DNA of 64,000 nt from Dermatophagoides farinae (taxonomy: Eukaryota; Arthropoda; Arachnida; Sarcoptiformes; Pyroglyphidae). The position numbers were made by a program, and so were the translations under genes. Below, piece after piece: positions 50,041-59,561 of this stretch; position 1 is the stretch's first letter; each line of letters opens with the position of its first letter. The notes below the pieces were generated by a model. It saw nothing but the letters and a program-made list of their open reading frames with translations. It was not told where the DNA came from and ran no database searches. The stretch covers positions 6,515,001 through 6,579,000 of the forward strand of contig NC_134679.1 in the NCBI RefSeq assembly GCF_024713945.1, given 5' to 3'.

Positions 50041-50903
50041 TCAGGAATAAATGATTTGATCATGGTGACGTGTTTTCACACGTATTGGTGTATTCATATT
50101 CCAATTGTTTTGTCGAACTAATTTCAATAAAAAATCGACACGATCAGTTGTTTGACTCCAACTGGGACCATAAGCAATATTTGTTGGCTTTAAAAGAACA
50201 TTTTTTCTTATTTCCAAAAATTTTCTAATCCATTTAGATTCATCAATTGGATTTGTAACTGTACCATTCATGGCCAATTTGGTACGATTCATAATAGCGC
50301 CGAATGAATCACGATCATTTCCACCACCATGTTGTATGATTGTATCATAAAATGAACATTTTCCTAACGTGGTTGTTATATTCATTTTTATGGCTCCCAC
50401 CATTGCTGGTCTAAAAAGAACGAAAACAAAGAAAAAAATTAATTTCAAAACAGAAAAAAAAATTTTTTTTGATTCCACTTTACACATACATACATGTAAT
50501 ACAATTGATCATTAACATAATCTTGAAATTGTCGAAATAATTCATCATCGGATGTTTGTTTCCATGCTTCACAATAACCTTGTAATGAATTAGTATCATC
50601 ATCATGTGAGTGGCGATTTTTCATTAATATCGGTATAAATCTTGCCAATGGATTATTTGGTTTATATGCTGTATATCTGGTGATCACATCTAATGCATCA
50701 CCACAACCGGTGCAAAAACCCGAACGGCCAGATGTAAAACCACGACCATCATAAATATTTTCACAATAATTATATTGTAATTCGGTTGTATCATTTTCAA
50801 ATATCGATGTATATTGTTCACAACGACGTTTTTGTATAGCAGTCATTTCGGCCATAATATTTGAAATGAGAAACAAAAACGCAAATGTTGTTGAAAATTT
50901 CAT
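50041..50903 (-). CDS. Secreted cysteine-containing protein, unrecognised
   Basis: Exons 50903-50494 and 50410-50041 (83-bp GT-AG intron, phase 2) give 259 residues. A signal peptide is clear (MKFSTTFAFLFLISNIMA). Cysteines fall at RRCEQY, YNYCENI, SGFCTGCGDALD, QGYCEAW and, in exon 2, GKCSFYD. There are several N-glycosylation sequons (NDT, NIT, NRT, NGT). The donor used is GTATGT within a run of TATG words, chosen because it alone keeps phase with the acceptor. I do not recognise the family. Its signal peptide, small size and two-exon structure are like those of the secreted protein at 43.6-44.5 kb, but the cysteine spacing differs, so common origin is not shown. Confidence 0.65.
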
Positions 50904-51297
50904 TGTTTTCTTTTTCCACTGAAACCAGAAACATTATAATGGCGGAATGATTTTGAATTAAAATTCGTTTTTCATGCTTTCTAATAATGGATAGATATAG
51001 ACATCTTTGTTTCGATTATCAATATTATTATCGAGCCATGATAATTGTGAGTGATTGATTAATGAAAAGGTGAAACGAGATGTACCCGATTCCGGCACAT
51101 TTTTTTTCATCCACTTTGAAAATATATTGGTGATTTTTTTTTATTTTATCAAATCTTAAAAAAATATTGATTGTGATTAGCATTCGAATAAAATCAGTAT
51201 AGTCGGATACTGCCCTCTATGGACAGTATTGTTTATTATTTTAAAAACTATCGATTGTATCGCGATAAATATACACATCAAACACTTTACATTATAC
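50904..51297. promoter_or_regulatory. Upstream block of gene X copy A, cut by the hAT insertion
   Basis: Intergenic sequence upstream of the gene X cluster. A segment at about 51243-51268 (AACTATCGATTGTAT, then GCGATA) is repeated at about 56114-56136 upstream of gene X copy C. Both are followed, directly or across the inserted element, by a GCGCGTTTTTT motif (54657 and 56190). This suggests a duplicated promoter region that the hAT element later split. Confidence 0.5.
51290..51297. repeat. hAT target-site duplication, left
   Basis: CATTATAC immediately outside the left terminal inverted repeat. It matches the right copy at 54636-54643 in all eight bases, the TSD length typical of hAT insertions. 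Confidence 0.9.
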
Positions 51298-51489
51298 CAG
51301 TGATTCTCAACCTTTTTTTTGCTGCGGCACACATTTTACGATTTCAAAATTTGGCGGCACACAAAGAAAAAGCACTGCGTAAAATAGATTATGATAATGA
51401 TTTTAAATGTGCTAAATAAAATAATATATAATATGTACTACAAAAATAACAGTATGTAGTGTATTTGTTGTTAATTCGTTTATTCCAGT

Positions 51490-53530
51490 TCAGAATCGAG
51501 AAAATGACAAATCCAACCTAACACGATCAGTTCAGAATTCAAAATTATCGTGAAAATGACAAGTCCAAACTAACACGACCAGTTGAATTGAAAAATTCAC
51601 AATCGATACCAAAAGGCAAATCCGATAACACAACCAGTTCACAATCGAGAAAATGACAAGTAACACGATCAGTTAGAATTCAAAAGAGAAAAAAATGGCA
51701 AATCCAAATAACACGATTATCAGAATCGAGTAACAAATCTTAACCTAAAATCAGTTCAGAACAAGAAAATAACAAATCAAACCTAACACGATCAGTTGAA
51801 TCGAGAAATAACAAATCCAACCTAAGACGACCAGTTCAGAATTCAAAATTGAAAAAAAATTAACACCACGTTCAGAATCAAGAAAATAACAAATCCAACC
51901 TAACACGAGCAGTTCGAATTTTAGTTATTGAAATACCAGAATTGGTTGGAAAACCTGACGAGAAAATGACAAGTCAAACTTAACACGATCAGTTCAGAAT
52001 TCAAAATCAAAAAAATGGCAAATCCAAACTAACACGACTAGTTCAGAATTTTCCAATCGTTCAGATGGTTAAATTAAATGAAGAAAATCCGACCTAACAA
52101 ACCATTTATCGAAAAAATGACAAGTACTTAACACGATCAGTTCAGAATTCAATGTAAAAAAATGGCAAATCCAAACTCACGACTAGTTCAGAATTAACAA
52201 ATCCAACCTAACACGATCAGTTCAGAATCGAGAAAATAACAAATCCAACCTAAGACGACCAGTTCAGAATTCAAATTCAAAATAAAAAAAATAACAAGTC
52301 AAACTGAAGTTCAGAATTCAAAATCAAAAAAATAACAAATCCAACCTAACACGAGCAGTTAACATTCAACTAACACGATCAGTTCACAATCGAGAAAATA
52401 ACAAATCCAACCTAACACGACCAGTTCAGAATTCAAAATCAAAAAAATGGCAAATCCAAACTAACACGACTAGTTCAGAATCAAGAAAAATCTATTTCAG
52501 AATTATATCAACATATCGTTGCTGTTCATCCGAATTAACACAACCAGTTGTCGACAACAAAAACAGAATCGAGAAAATAACAAATCCAACCTAACACGAT
52601 CTCAGAATCGAGAAAATAACAAATCCAACCTAAGACGACCAGTTCAGAATTCAAAATGGAGAAAATAACAAGTCAAACTTAACACGTTCAGTTCAGAATT
52701 CAAAATCAAAAAAATGGCAAATCCAAACTAACACGACTAGTTCAGAATGAGAAAATAACAAATCCAACCTAACACGAGTTCAAATTTGTTATTGGAAGTT
52801 ACCAATTGGTTGGTTAACACTATATCCAGACTCAATCGCTGAAAATAACAAATCCAACCTAACACGATCAGTTCAGAATTCAAAATCAAAAAACGAAGAA
52901 AATAACAAATCCAACCTAACACGACCAGTTCACAATTCAAGAATCAGTTCAGAATTCAAAATAATGGCAAATCCAAACTAACACGACTAGTTCAGAATCG
53001 AGAAAATAACAAATCCAACCTAACACGATCAAAATTCAAAATTCAAAATAAAAAAAATAACAAGTCAAACTTAACACGACCAGTTCAGAATTCAAAATCA
53101 AAAAAATAACAAATCCAACCTAACACGAGCAGTTCAGAATTCAAAATACAGAATCGAGAAAATAACAAATCCAACCTAACACGATCAGTTCAGAATCGAG
53201 AAAATAACAAATCCAACCTAAGACGACCAGTTCAGAATTCAAAATTCAAAATAAAAAAAATAACAAGTCAAACTTAACACGACCAGTTCAGAATTCAAAA
53301 TCAAAAAAATAACAAATCCAACCTAACACGAGCAGTTCAGAATTCAAAATACAGAATCGAGAAAATAACAAATCCAACCTAACACGATCAGTTCAGAATC
53401 GAGAAAATAACAAATCCAACCTAAAACGACCAGTTCAGAATTCAAAATCAAAAAAATGGCAAATCCAAACTAACACGACTAGTTCAGAATCGAGAAAATA
53501 ACAAATCCAACCTAACACGAGCAGTTCATA
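51490..53530 (+). repeat. ~42-bp minisatellite, left arm
   Basis: Dozens of imperfect units of about 42 bp, with the cores AACACGATCAGTTCAGAAT, GAGAAAATAACAAATCC and AACCT. Units vary at fixed places (GATC or GACC, ATAACA or ATGGCA, AATCGAG or AATTCAAAATCAA), giving higher-order alternation. Some units are truncated. A non-satellite piece at about 52503-52545 matches gene X coding sequence. Confidence 0.9.
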
Positions 53531-53689
53531 TGGTTAGTTATTGGAATTAGTTACCAGAATTGGTTGGTTTCTATACCGTTTTTTAGATTCATTAAAAATT
53601 ATTTTCAATGATGAATTGTGTTTTCCAAGATTCAGAGTTAAATAATGTTTGTTACATTTAATTAATTCGATATGTATCGGATGTTCTGC

Positions 53690-54330
53690 CATTGAAGATG
53701 AACTGGTCGTTTTAGTTTGGACTTGTTATTTTTTCGATTCTGAACTGGTTGTGTTAGGTCGGATTTGCCTTTTTCTCGATTGTGAATTTTGAATTCTGAA
53801 CTGGTTGTGTTAGTTTGGACTTACCATTTTTTCCATTTTGAATTTTGAATTCTGAACTGGTTGTGTTAGTTTGGATTTGCCATTTTCTCGATTGTGAATT
53901 TTGAATTCTGAACTGATCGTGTTAGTTTGGATTTGTAATTTTCTCGATTCTGAACTGGTCGTGTTAGGTTGGATTTGTTATTTTCTTGATTTTGTACTGA
54001 TCGTGTTAGGTCGGATTTGCCTTTTTCTCGATTGTGAATTTTGAATTCTGAACTGGTCGTGTTAGTTTGGACTTACCATTTTTTCCATTTTGAATTTTGA
54101 ATTCTGAACTGGTTGTGTTAGTTTGGATTTGCCATTTTCTCGATTGTGAATTTTGAATTCTGAACTGATCGTTTTAGTTTGGATTTGTTATTTTCTCGAT
54201 TCTGAACTGGACGTGTTAGGTTGGATTTGTTATTTTCTTGATTTTGTACTGATCGTGTTAGGTCGGATTTGCCTTTTTCTCGATTGTGAATTTTGAATTC
54301 TGAACTGATCGTGTTAGTTTGGACTTGCCA
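53690..54330 (-). repeat. ~42-bp minisatellite, right (inverted) arm
   Basis: The same unit as the left arm but reversed (GAACTGGTCGTGTTAG, GGATTTGTTATTTTCTCG). About 300 bp of it is repeated as a larger period, with the block at about 53750-54020 resembling 54010-54280. Together with the left arm it could fold into a long hairpin. Confidence 0.9.
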
Positions 54331-54635
54331 TTTCTAGAATCTAGCACTTTTTGTAAAACATTGATTAATAAAAAATTGTTTAAAGAAGAATTGCTTTTAT
54401 TTGTTTGTTTAATTATACTTATTTTTCCTATGTTGGTTCCACTACAAACAATTCGCACAACTATTAATAGATATTTGACTAATCGAAGTACATGTTTAGG
54501 ATTCAGGATTACCATAATATTCAAATGTATCAAAACAAAAAATATTTTCATTTTATTAAATCTAAAATTTGGCGGCACAATCTTAGAATTTCGCGGCACA
54601 CAAAAGTGCCGCGGCACAGTGGTTGAGAATGACTG

Positions 54636-54643
54636 CATTATAC
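54636..54643. repeat. hAT target-site duplication, right
   Basis: CATTATAC immediately outside the right terminal inverted repeat, identical to 51290-51297. Confidence 0.9.
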
Positions 54644-54748
54644 ACTCAATAAAGTTGCGCGTTTTTTATGTGTTTATTCGTGTCTCAACAAACAAACGGT
54701 TTTATTGAGCAAATTCAAGTCCATTCTGTTTGAATCATACTGAAGAAT

Positions 54749-55291
54749 ATGTATTCACAAAATCCATCTCGTTTTAATCAAAAACAAATCACTGATGGTA
54801 AAGATGAGGCCAACAAAAATATGGATATCACAGATCGCTGTTCACAGACGATGATGATTGAAACACATCAGCAATTTGATACCAAAACGGTATCGATTTC
54901 ATCACCAAATTATTCAAATGATCTCAGCCAATCACTGTTACAACAAGAAGAGAATCGTAAATTTTTAAAAGATTATGATTATCAATATCGGTGCCTTGAT
55001 CTTATAGTCAAAACACTTATGGACAAGGAAGCATCAAAGCTAACTCTTCATCGCTTGACTCAAGAAGTTAAACGCGTACTTGAAGATTGCTTATTTCCAT
55101 TGAATGATAATTTTTATCCATTATTTCTATTCGATAAAGATGCTAATGTTCATTTCGAATTTTTCATTTTGGATCCAGAATCACCAGTCACTATTACTAA
55201 CCGATCACCATGTTCGGACATGCGAATTTTCGAACTGTCTAAATTAATCTATGCATTTGTCTATGAATATTGTCAAACTATTTCCAAATAA
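54749..55291 (+). CDS. Gene X copy A (C-terminal domain only)
   Basis: Single-exon 180-residue protein of an unrecognised family with four copies here. The start MYSQNPSRFNQKQITDG is unique to this copy. After it comes a linker (KDEANKNMDITDRCSQTMM) and the shared ~115-residue C-terminal domain: SLLQQEENRKFLKDYDYQY, LDLIVKTLMDKEASKLTLHR, LTQEVKRVLEDCLFPLNDNF, YPLFLFDKDANV, then SKLIYAFVYEYCQTISK. The domain looks mixed helical with a hydrophobic middle; no motif names it. The 244 bp after the stop match, without indels, the 244 bp between copy D and EIF4A3. Its upstream region is separated from it by the hAT element, so expression may be altered. Confidence 0.6.
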   Translation: MYSQNPSRFNQKQITDGKDEANKNMDITDRCSQTMMIETHQQFDTKTVSISSPNYSNDLSQSLLQQEENRKFLKDYDYQYRCLDLIVKTLMDKEASKLTLHRLTQEVKRVLEDCLFPLNDNFYPLFLFDKDANVHFEFFILDPESPVTITNRSPCSDMRIFELSKLIYAFVYEYCQTISK

Positions 55292-55546
55292 TTTTTTCAA
55301 ATCTTGATGCTTTTTTAAAACAATTAATTTTTTTGTTTTTTCACCACTTTTTTGAAATGAAAAATTCAAATTTATTGAAAAATGGAAATTTCCTGGAAAT
55401 ATTTGTGTTGCAGAAATGTTTCTGTAAAAGTTCGCTCACGCTGTTTTGTGTCGAACAGTGTTTTTGTTGAAATTTTTACCAATTTTCAAATTTCGATCCG
55501 ATTTTTTTTTGATAATAATAAACAAAGAGAAAAAATGTCGACAACG
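54800..55546 (+). repeat. ~747-bp segmental duplication unit
   Basis: The unit runs from the KDEANK codons of gene X copy A, through its stop and a copy of the EIF4A3 5' leader, to the first codons of EIF4A3. The next base begins a second copy of the KDEANK segment (copy B). A junction with AAAGATGAGG on the gene X side and ACGAAAAAGG on the EIF4A3 side suggests a microhomology of a few A bases. Confidence 0.75.
55364..55534 (+). promoter_or_regulatory. Duplicated EIF4A3 5' leader/promoter
   Basis: Matches the sequence just upstream of the EIF4A3 start (59391-59561) with only a couple of substitutions, at a constant offset of 4,027 bp. It includes the GTGTTGCAG word, the TCGCTCACGCTG segment and the AACAAAGAGAAAAA just before the ATG. 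It now precedes gene X copy B. Confidence 0.8.
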
Positions 55547-56038
55547 AAAGATGAGGCCAACAAAAATATGGATATCACAGATCGCTGTTCACAGACGATG
55601 ATGATTGAAACACATCAGCAATTTGATACCAAAACGGTATCGATTTCATCACCAAATTATTCAAATGATCTCAGCCAATCACTGTTACAACAAGAAGAGA
55701 ATCGTAAATTTTTAAAAGATTATGATTATCAATATCGGTGCCTTGATCTTATAGTCAAAACACTTATGGACAAGGAAGCATCAAAGCTAACTCTTCATCG
55801 CTTGACTCAAGAAGTTAAACGCGTACTTGAAGATTGCTTATTTCCATTGAATGATAATTTTTATCCATTATTTCTATTCGATAAAGATGCTAATGTTCAG
55901 TTCGAATTTTTCATTTTGGATCCAGAATCACCAGTCAATATTACTAACCGATCACCATGTTCGGACTTGCGAATTTTTGAACTGTCTAAATTAATCTATG
56001 CATTTGTCTATGAATATTGTCAAACTATTTCTGAATGA
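55535..56038 (+). CDS. Chimeric gene: EIF4A3 start fused to gene X domain (copy B)
   Basis: 167-residue open frame starting MSTTK, the first five residues of EIF4A3, then running directly into the gene X linker and C-terminal domain (DEANKNMDITD to YAFVYEYCQTISE). The gene X part differs from copy A by only a handful of bases over about 490, so the duplication looks young. The 3' end departs from copy A just before the stop (CTGAATGA instead of CCAAATAA). With the EIF4A3 leader in place it may be broadly expressed. The leader is also open in frame upstream (from about 55382), so a longer N-terminus cannot be excluded. Whether it is transcribed is unknown. Confidence 0.6.
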   Translation: MSTTKDEANKNMDITDRCSQTMMIETHQQFDTKTVSISSPNYSNDLSQSLLQQEENRKFLKDYDYQYRCLDLIVKTLMDKEASKLTLHRLTQEVKRVLEDCLFPLNDNFYPLFLFDKDANVQFEFFILDPESPVNITNRSPCSDLRIFELSKLIYAFVYEYCQTISE

Positions 56039-56320
56039 TAATTTTTTTTTTTAAACTTTTGTTTTGTTAATGAGCAATAAAATGAATAAAAATTTTTAAA
56101 AAGTATTTATTTGAAACTATCGATTGTATTGCGATATGTATATGTATGTAAGATATATATGTAAATACTGTTGACAAGAGACAAAAACGGCGCGTTTTTT
56201 TTCCATTTCTTTCGGTGTGTGCACATGTGTGTGTCATAAATTTTTTTTTCATTTCAAAATTTTTCATCGTTTCATTTCTTATAAATATCTATTTGTAGTG
56301 TATTTTTAGATATTTAAATA

Positions 56321-57590
56321 ATGGAAAATTATCGAAAAAAATTACGATCAACACCATCACGTTTAGCGTATCAAAGAGCCAAATCAACAATGTGTTCAAC
56401 GCCGATTGTTGAACAGATGAAAAATAAAACACCGAAAAGAAAATTGGACAAAAATAATGACATTGTGAAATCAATGCATGCCATGCGAAGAGGCGAGATC
56501 TCTTCGACAAATTGCTGCAGCCTGGAATTTCGTAATTACCGAACATTATATCAACATATCGTTGCTGTTCATCCGAATTTCTTTGTCGACAACAGTATTC
56601 CTCAGGATGAATCACCCGAAAAAAATCTAAAAACATCACGATCAACACCATCGCGTTTAGCGTATCTATCAAATCAAAGAGCCAAATCAACTGGATGTAT
56701 GGAGAAAAAATCATCACCAATGTGTTCAACGCTGATTGGCAACAAACCGAAGGTAAGTCATATTGAAAAATATGCAGATATGAAACTCTAATCGAATAAT
56801 TGTAAAGGATAAATTTGTTATGAAGACAATCATGGAGAAAACTCATTCGCTGAATAATAACACTATATCACTGGTAGGAAATAGCAAAAATGCGACAATT
56901 CAACATTCGAATAAACGAACAGGAATGAATCAGTCCAATCTACAACAAATCGATACTAATCAGCAGAGACATTCATTGGAAAATAATAATGATGAACTGA
57001 TAATGGCTCAACATGATGCTCAAAAAACTAATACCAAAACGGTTTCATTACCGATTGATAATCATGATACAAACTTATCCAACCAACAATCATCTAATGG
57101 CAAAAAAATTTTTTATCAGCACGTGAACTGCTCTCCCCATATACAATCATCTTCAATTGAACTAATGAATGGATCATCTCAAGCATTAGTCAATTCAAAT
57201 GATGCCAATTCTTCAATCGATCACATCCGGTCCATGTTACGAAATCATGAAATTGGTCAAATATATAAAAATTATGATTTTCAATATAATTGCATTGATT
57301 CTTTAGTTAAAACACTGAAGGATAAGGAAAGTTCAACAAGAGCTCTTGTTCTTTTAACGAAGAAAGTTAAAAGCGTATTTAAAGATTGTTTACTTCCGTT
57401 AAATGATAAATTTCATCCATTATTTTTATTCGATAAGGATGTTAATGTATATTTCGAATTTACCATCAATGATCCGAAATCATTATTCGATATTAATGAA
57501 CGATTATCATGTTCGGACTGGCGAATTCTTCGACATTCCAAATTAATCTATGCATTTGTCTATGAATATTGTCAAACTATTTCCAAATAA
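56321..57590 (+). CDS. Gene X copy C (long form)
   Basis: Exons 56321-56752 and 56808-57590 (55-bp intron, GTAAGT donor, phase 0) give 404 residues. The N-terminal part has two versions of a TPSRLAY motif (LRSTPSRLAYQRAKS and SRSTPSRLAYLSNQRAKS), the shared KLDKNNDIVKSMHAMRRGEI, and a cysteine/histidine stretch (NCCSLEF, then LYQHIVAVH) that looks like a degenerate C2H2 finger. A long Asn/Gln/Ser-rich linker follows, then the shared C-terminal domain (YDFQYNCIDSLVKTLKDKES, DCLLPLNDKFHPLFLFDKD, SKLIYAFVYEYCQTISK). It is the most divergent copy in that domain. The first ~90 bp after its stop match the same place in copies A and D. Nuclear or chromatin-type role would be a guess. Confidence 0.6.
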
Positions 57591-58169
57591 TTTTTTCAAA
57601 TCTTGATGCTTTTTTAAAACAACTAATTTTTTTTGTTTTTTCACCACTTTTTTGAAATAAAAAATTCAAATTTATTGAAAAATCAACCACCGTAAGAATT
57701 GGGAAAATGCCACCTCCCTAGTTGGTCAATCTTTTGTTGATCAATTTGATTGTTGTTAAGTTTCTGCCAAAAAAAAACATGGCCATGTGTCATGGACTTA
57801 TTTTATGGCCTAGGATAACAAACAAAATTTTTCGCTCGATCACCACTTTCGATCAAGGACGATGATAAGGTGACTTTTGCTACCATGAACCTGTAGGGAT
57901 TATCATACGAGTAACGATATGACCACATGAACCTGACTGTGTTAATACACGTAAACATTCTATTTAATCTTTTTACTACATTAACCTGACCCTGGATATA
58001 CGCATGGATTTTCTGGCAGATAGCTGTTTATCAACAAGTGTCATATTCAAGTCATATAAAAAGCCATGCCAAACAAGCACTCGATATCATTTTTTGCTGG
58101 CTGGTCGTTATTATTCACCATCATCATTATCATCAACATTTTATTATTTTGCAACACAATTTTTTAGAT
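57591..58169. other. Intergenic between gene X copies C and D
   Basis: The first ~90 bp are the shared gene X 3' flank. After about 57683 the sequence is unique and unrecognised. A TTTTTAG immediately before 58168 could be an acceptor for an upstream non-coding exon of copy D. Confidence 0.45.
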
Positions 58170-59318
58170 ATGACCAAGAGCGATCAAATCGCGTCGTTGC
58201 GACACCATTTACAGAATTTGTTCGTATTGATCGACTCCGGAAATGATTTGAAATTCATCCAGAACTACGAAAAATATGTTGACAAACTCGTCAAATTCAT
58301 GAAGGTGTATAGATCTTACGCAACGAAACTCGACATGTTCGACGCCGTGCAAAAAAAGGTGGAAGCTTTGATCAACTCACCAGAAATTTCGTCATTGATC
58401 AAAGAATCATTGAGACCCAAATTTGATCGTGCAAATGAACTTGCTGCTGGTTTTTCAGAGGTAAATGCTTCAAGTTTTAATTATTTGTCCCTCTTTATAA
58501 TTTTTCTTACTTAGTTAATACCGAAAAGAACATTGGACAAGAATAATGCCATTGTTAAATCAATGCATGCAATCCGAAGAGGCGAGATCTCTGCTGTTCA
58601 TCCGAATTTCTATGTCGACGACAGTATTAGTCAGGATGAATCATCCGAAAAAAATCTAAGAACATTACGATCAACACCATCACGTTTAGCGTATCAATCA
58701 AATAAAAGAGCCGAATCCACTGAATGTATGGAGAAAAAATCATCACCAATGTGTTCAACGATTGGCGTTGATAATGACGAAACAAACTTATCCAAGCAAC
58801 GATCATCTAATGGCGAAAAAATAAATGGAACAAAAATTTTTGATCATAACGTAAACTGTTCGCCACAGCAACAATCATCTTCAATTGAATCAATGAATAA
58901 ATCATCTCAAGCATTGGCCGATTCAAATGATGACAATTCTTCAGTCGATCTCAGCCGGTCACTGTTACAACAAGAAGAGAATCGTAAAATTTTGAAAGAT
59001 TATGATTATCAATATCGACGCCTCGACCTTATAGTCAAAACACTTATGGATAAGAAAGCATCAAAGCTAACTCTTCATCGCTTGACGCAAGAAGTTAAAC
59101 GCGTATTTGAAGATTGGTTATTTCCATTGAATGATAATTTTTATCCATTATTTCTATTCGATAAAGATGCTAATGTTCATTTCGAATTTTTCATTTTGGA
59201 TCCAGAATCACCAGTCACTATTACTAACCGATCACCATGTTCGGACATGCGAATTTTCGAACTGTCTAAATTAATCTATGCATTTGTCTATGAATATTGT
59301 CAAACTATTTCCAAATAA
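58170..59318 (+). CDS. Gene X copy D, with a different N-terminal domain
   Basis: Exons 58170-58460 and 58515-59318 (54-bp intron, phase 0) give 364 residues. Exon 1 is a 97-residue helical-looking domain absent from the other copies (MTKSDQIASLRHHLQNLF, NYEKYVDKLVKFMKVYRSY, SLIKESLRPKFDRANELA). Exon 2 resumes with PKRTLDKNNAIVKSMHAIRR, as in copy C, but lacks about 20 residues that in copy C hold the CC..H..H stretch. It continues with the TPSRLAYQSNKRAES motif, a Ser/Asn-rich linker and the C-terminal domain, nearly identical to copy A. It lies 244 bp upstream of EIF4A3. It is probably the ancestral neighbour, because its 3' flank to EIF4A3 is what was duplicated upstream. Family unrecognised. 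Confidence 0.65.
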
Positions 59319-59561
59319 TTTTTTCAAATCTTGATACTTTTTTAAAACAATTAATTTTTTTGTTTTTTCACCACTTTTTTGAAATAAAAAATTCAAATTT
59401 ATTGAAAAATGGAAATTTCCTGGAAATATTTGTGTTGCAGAAATGTTTCTGTAAAAGTTCGCTCACGCTGTTTTGTGTCGAACAGTGTTTTTGTTGAAAT
59501 TTTTACCAATTTTCAAATTTCGATCCAATTTTTTTTTGATAATAATAAACAAAGAGAAAAA

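Larger units (their letters stand above)
51298..54635. mobile_element. Non-autonomous hAT element filled with inverted minisatellite arms
   Basis: The ends are CAGTGATTCTCAACC and, read inward from the right, CAGTCATTCTCAACC (14 of 15 identical). GCGGCAC-rich subterminal words occur on both sides. A perfect 8-bp target duplication flanks the element, and both TIR and TSD fit the hAT superfamily. The 3.3-kb interior is mostly a ~42-bp minisatellite in plus orientation (about 51490-53530), a unique spacer, then the same unit reversed (about 53690-54330). The last ~300 bp match a block near the right end of the element at 61.8-63.9 kb. No intact transposase is seen, so it was presumably moved in trans. 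It lies between the upstream block and coding region of gene X copy A. Confidence 0.88.

Noticed and set aside
51490-54330. Minisatellite considered as a CRISPR-like array
   Set aside because: Units are tandem and diverged with no unique spacers, inside a eukaryotic transposon.
54258-54638. Opposed ~126-codon frames at the right end of the first hAT element, considered as transposase remnants
   Set aside because: No recognisable hAT transposase motif; both run through TIR and minisatellite sequence.
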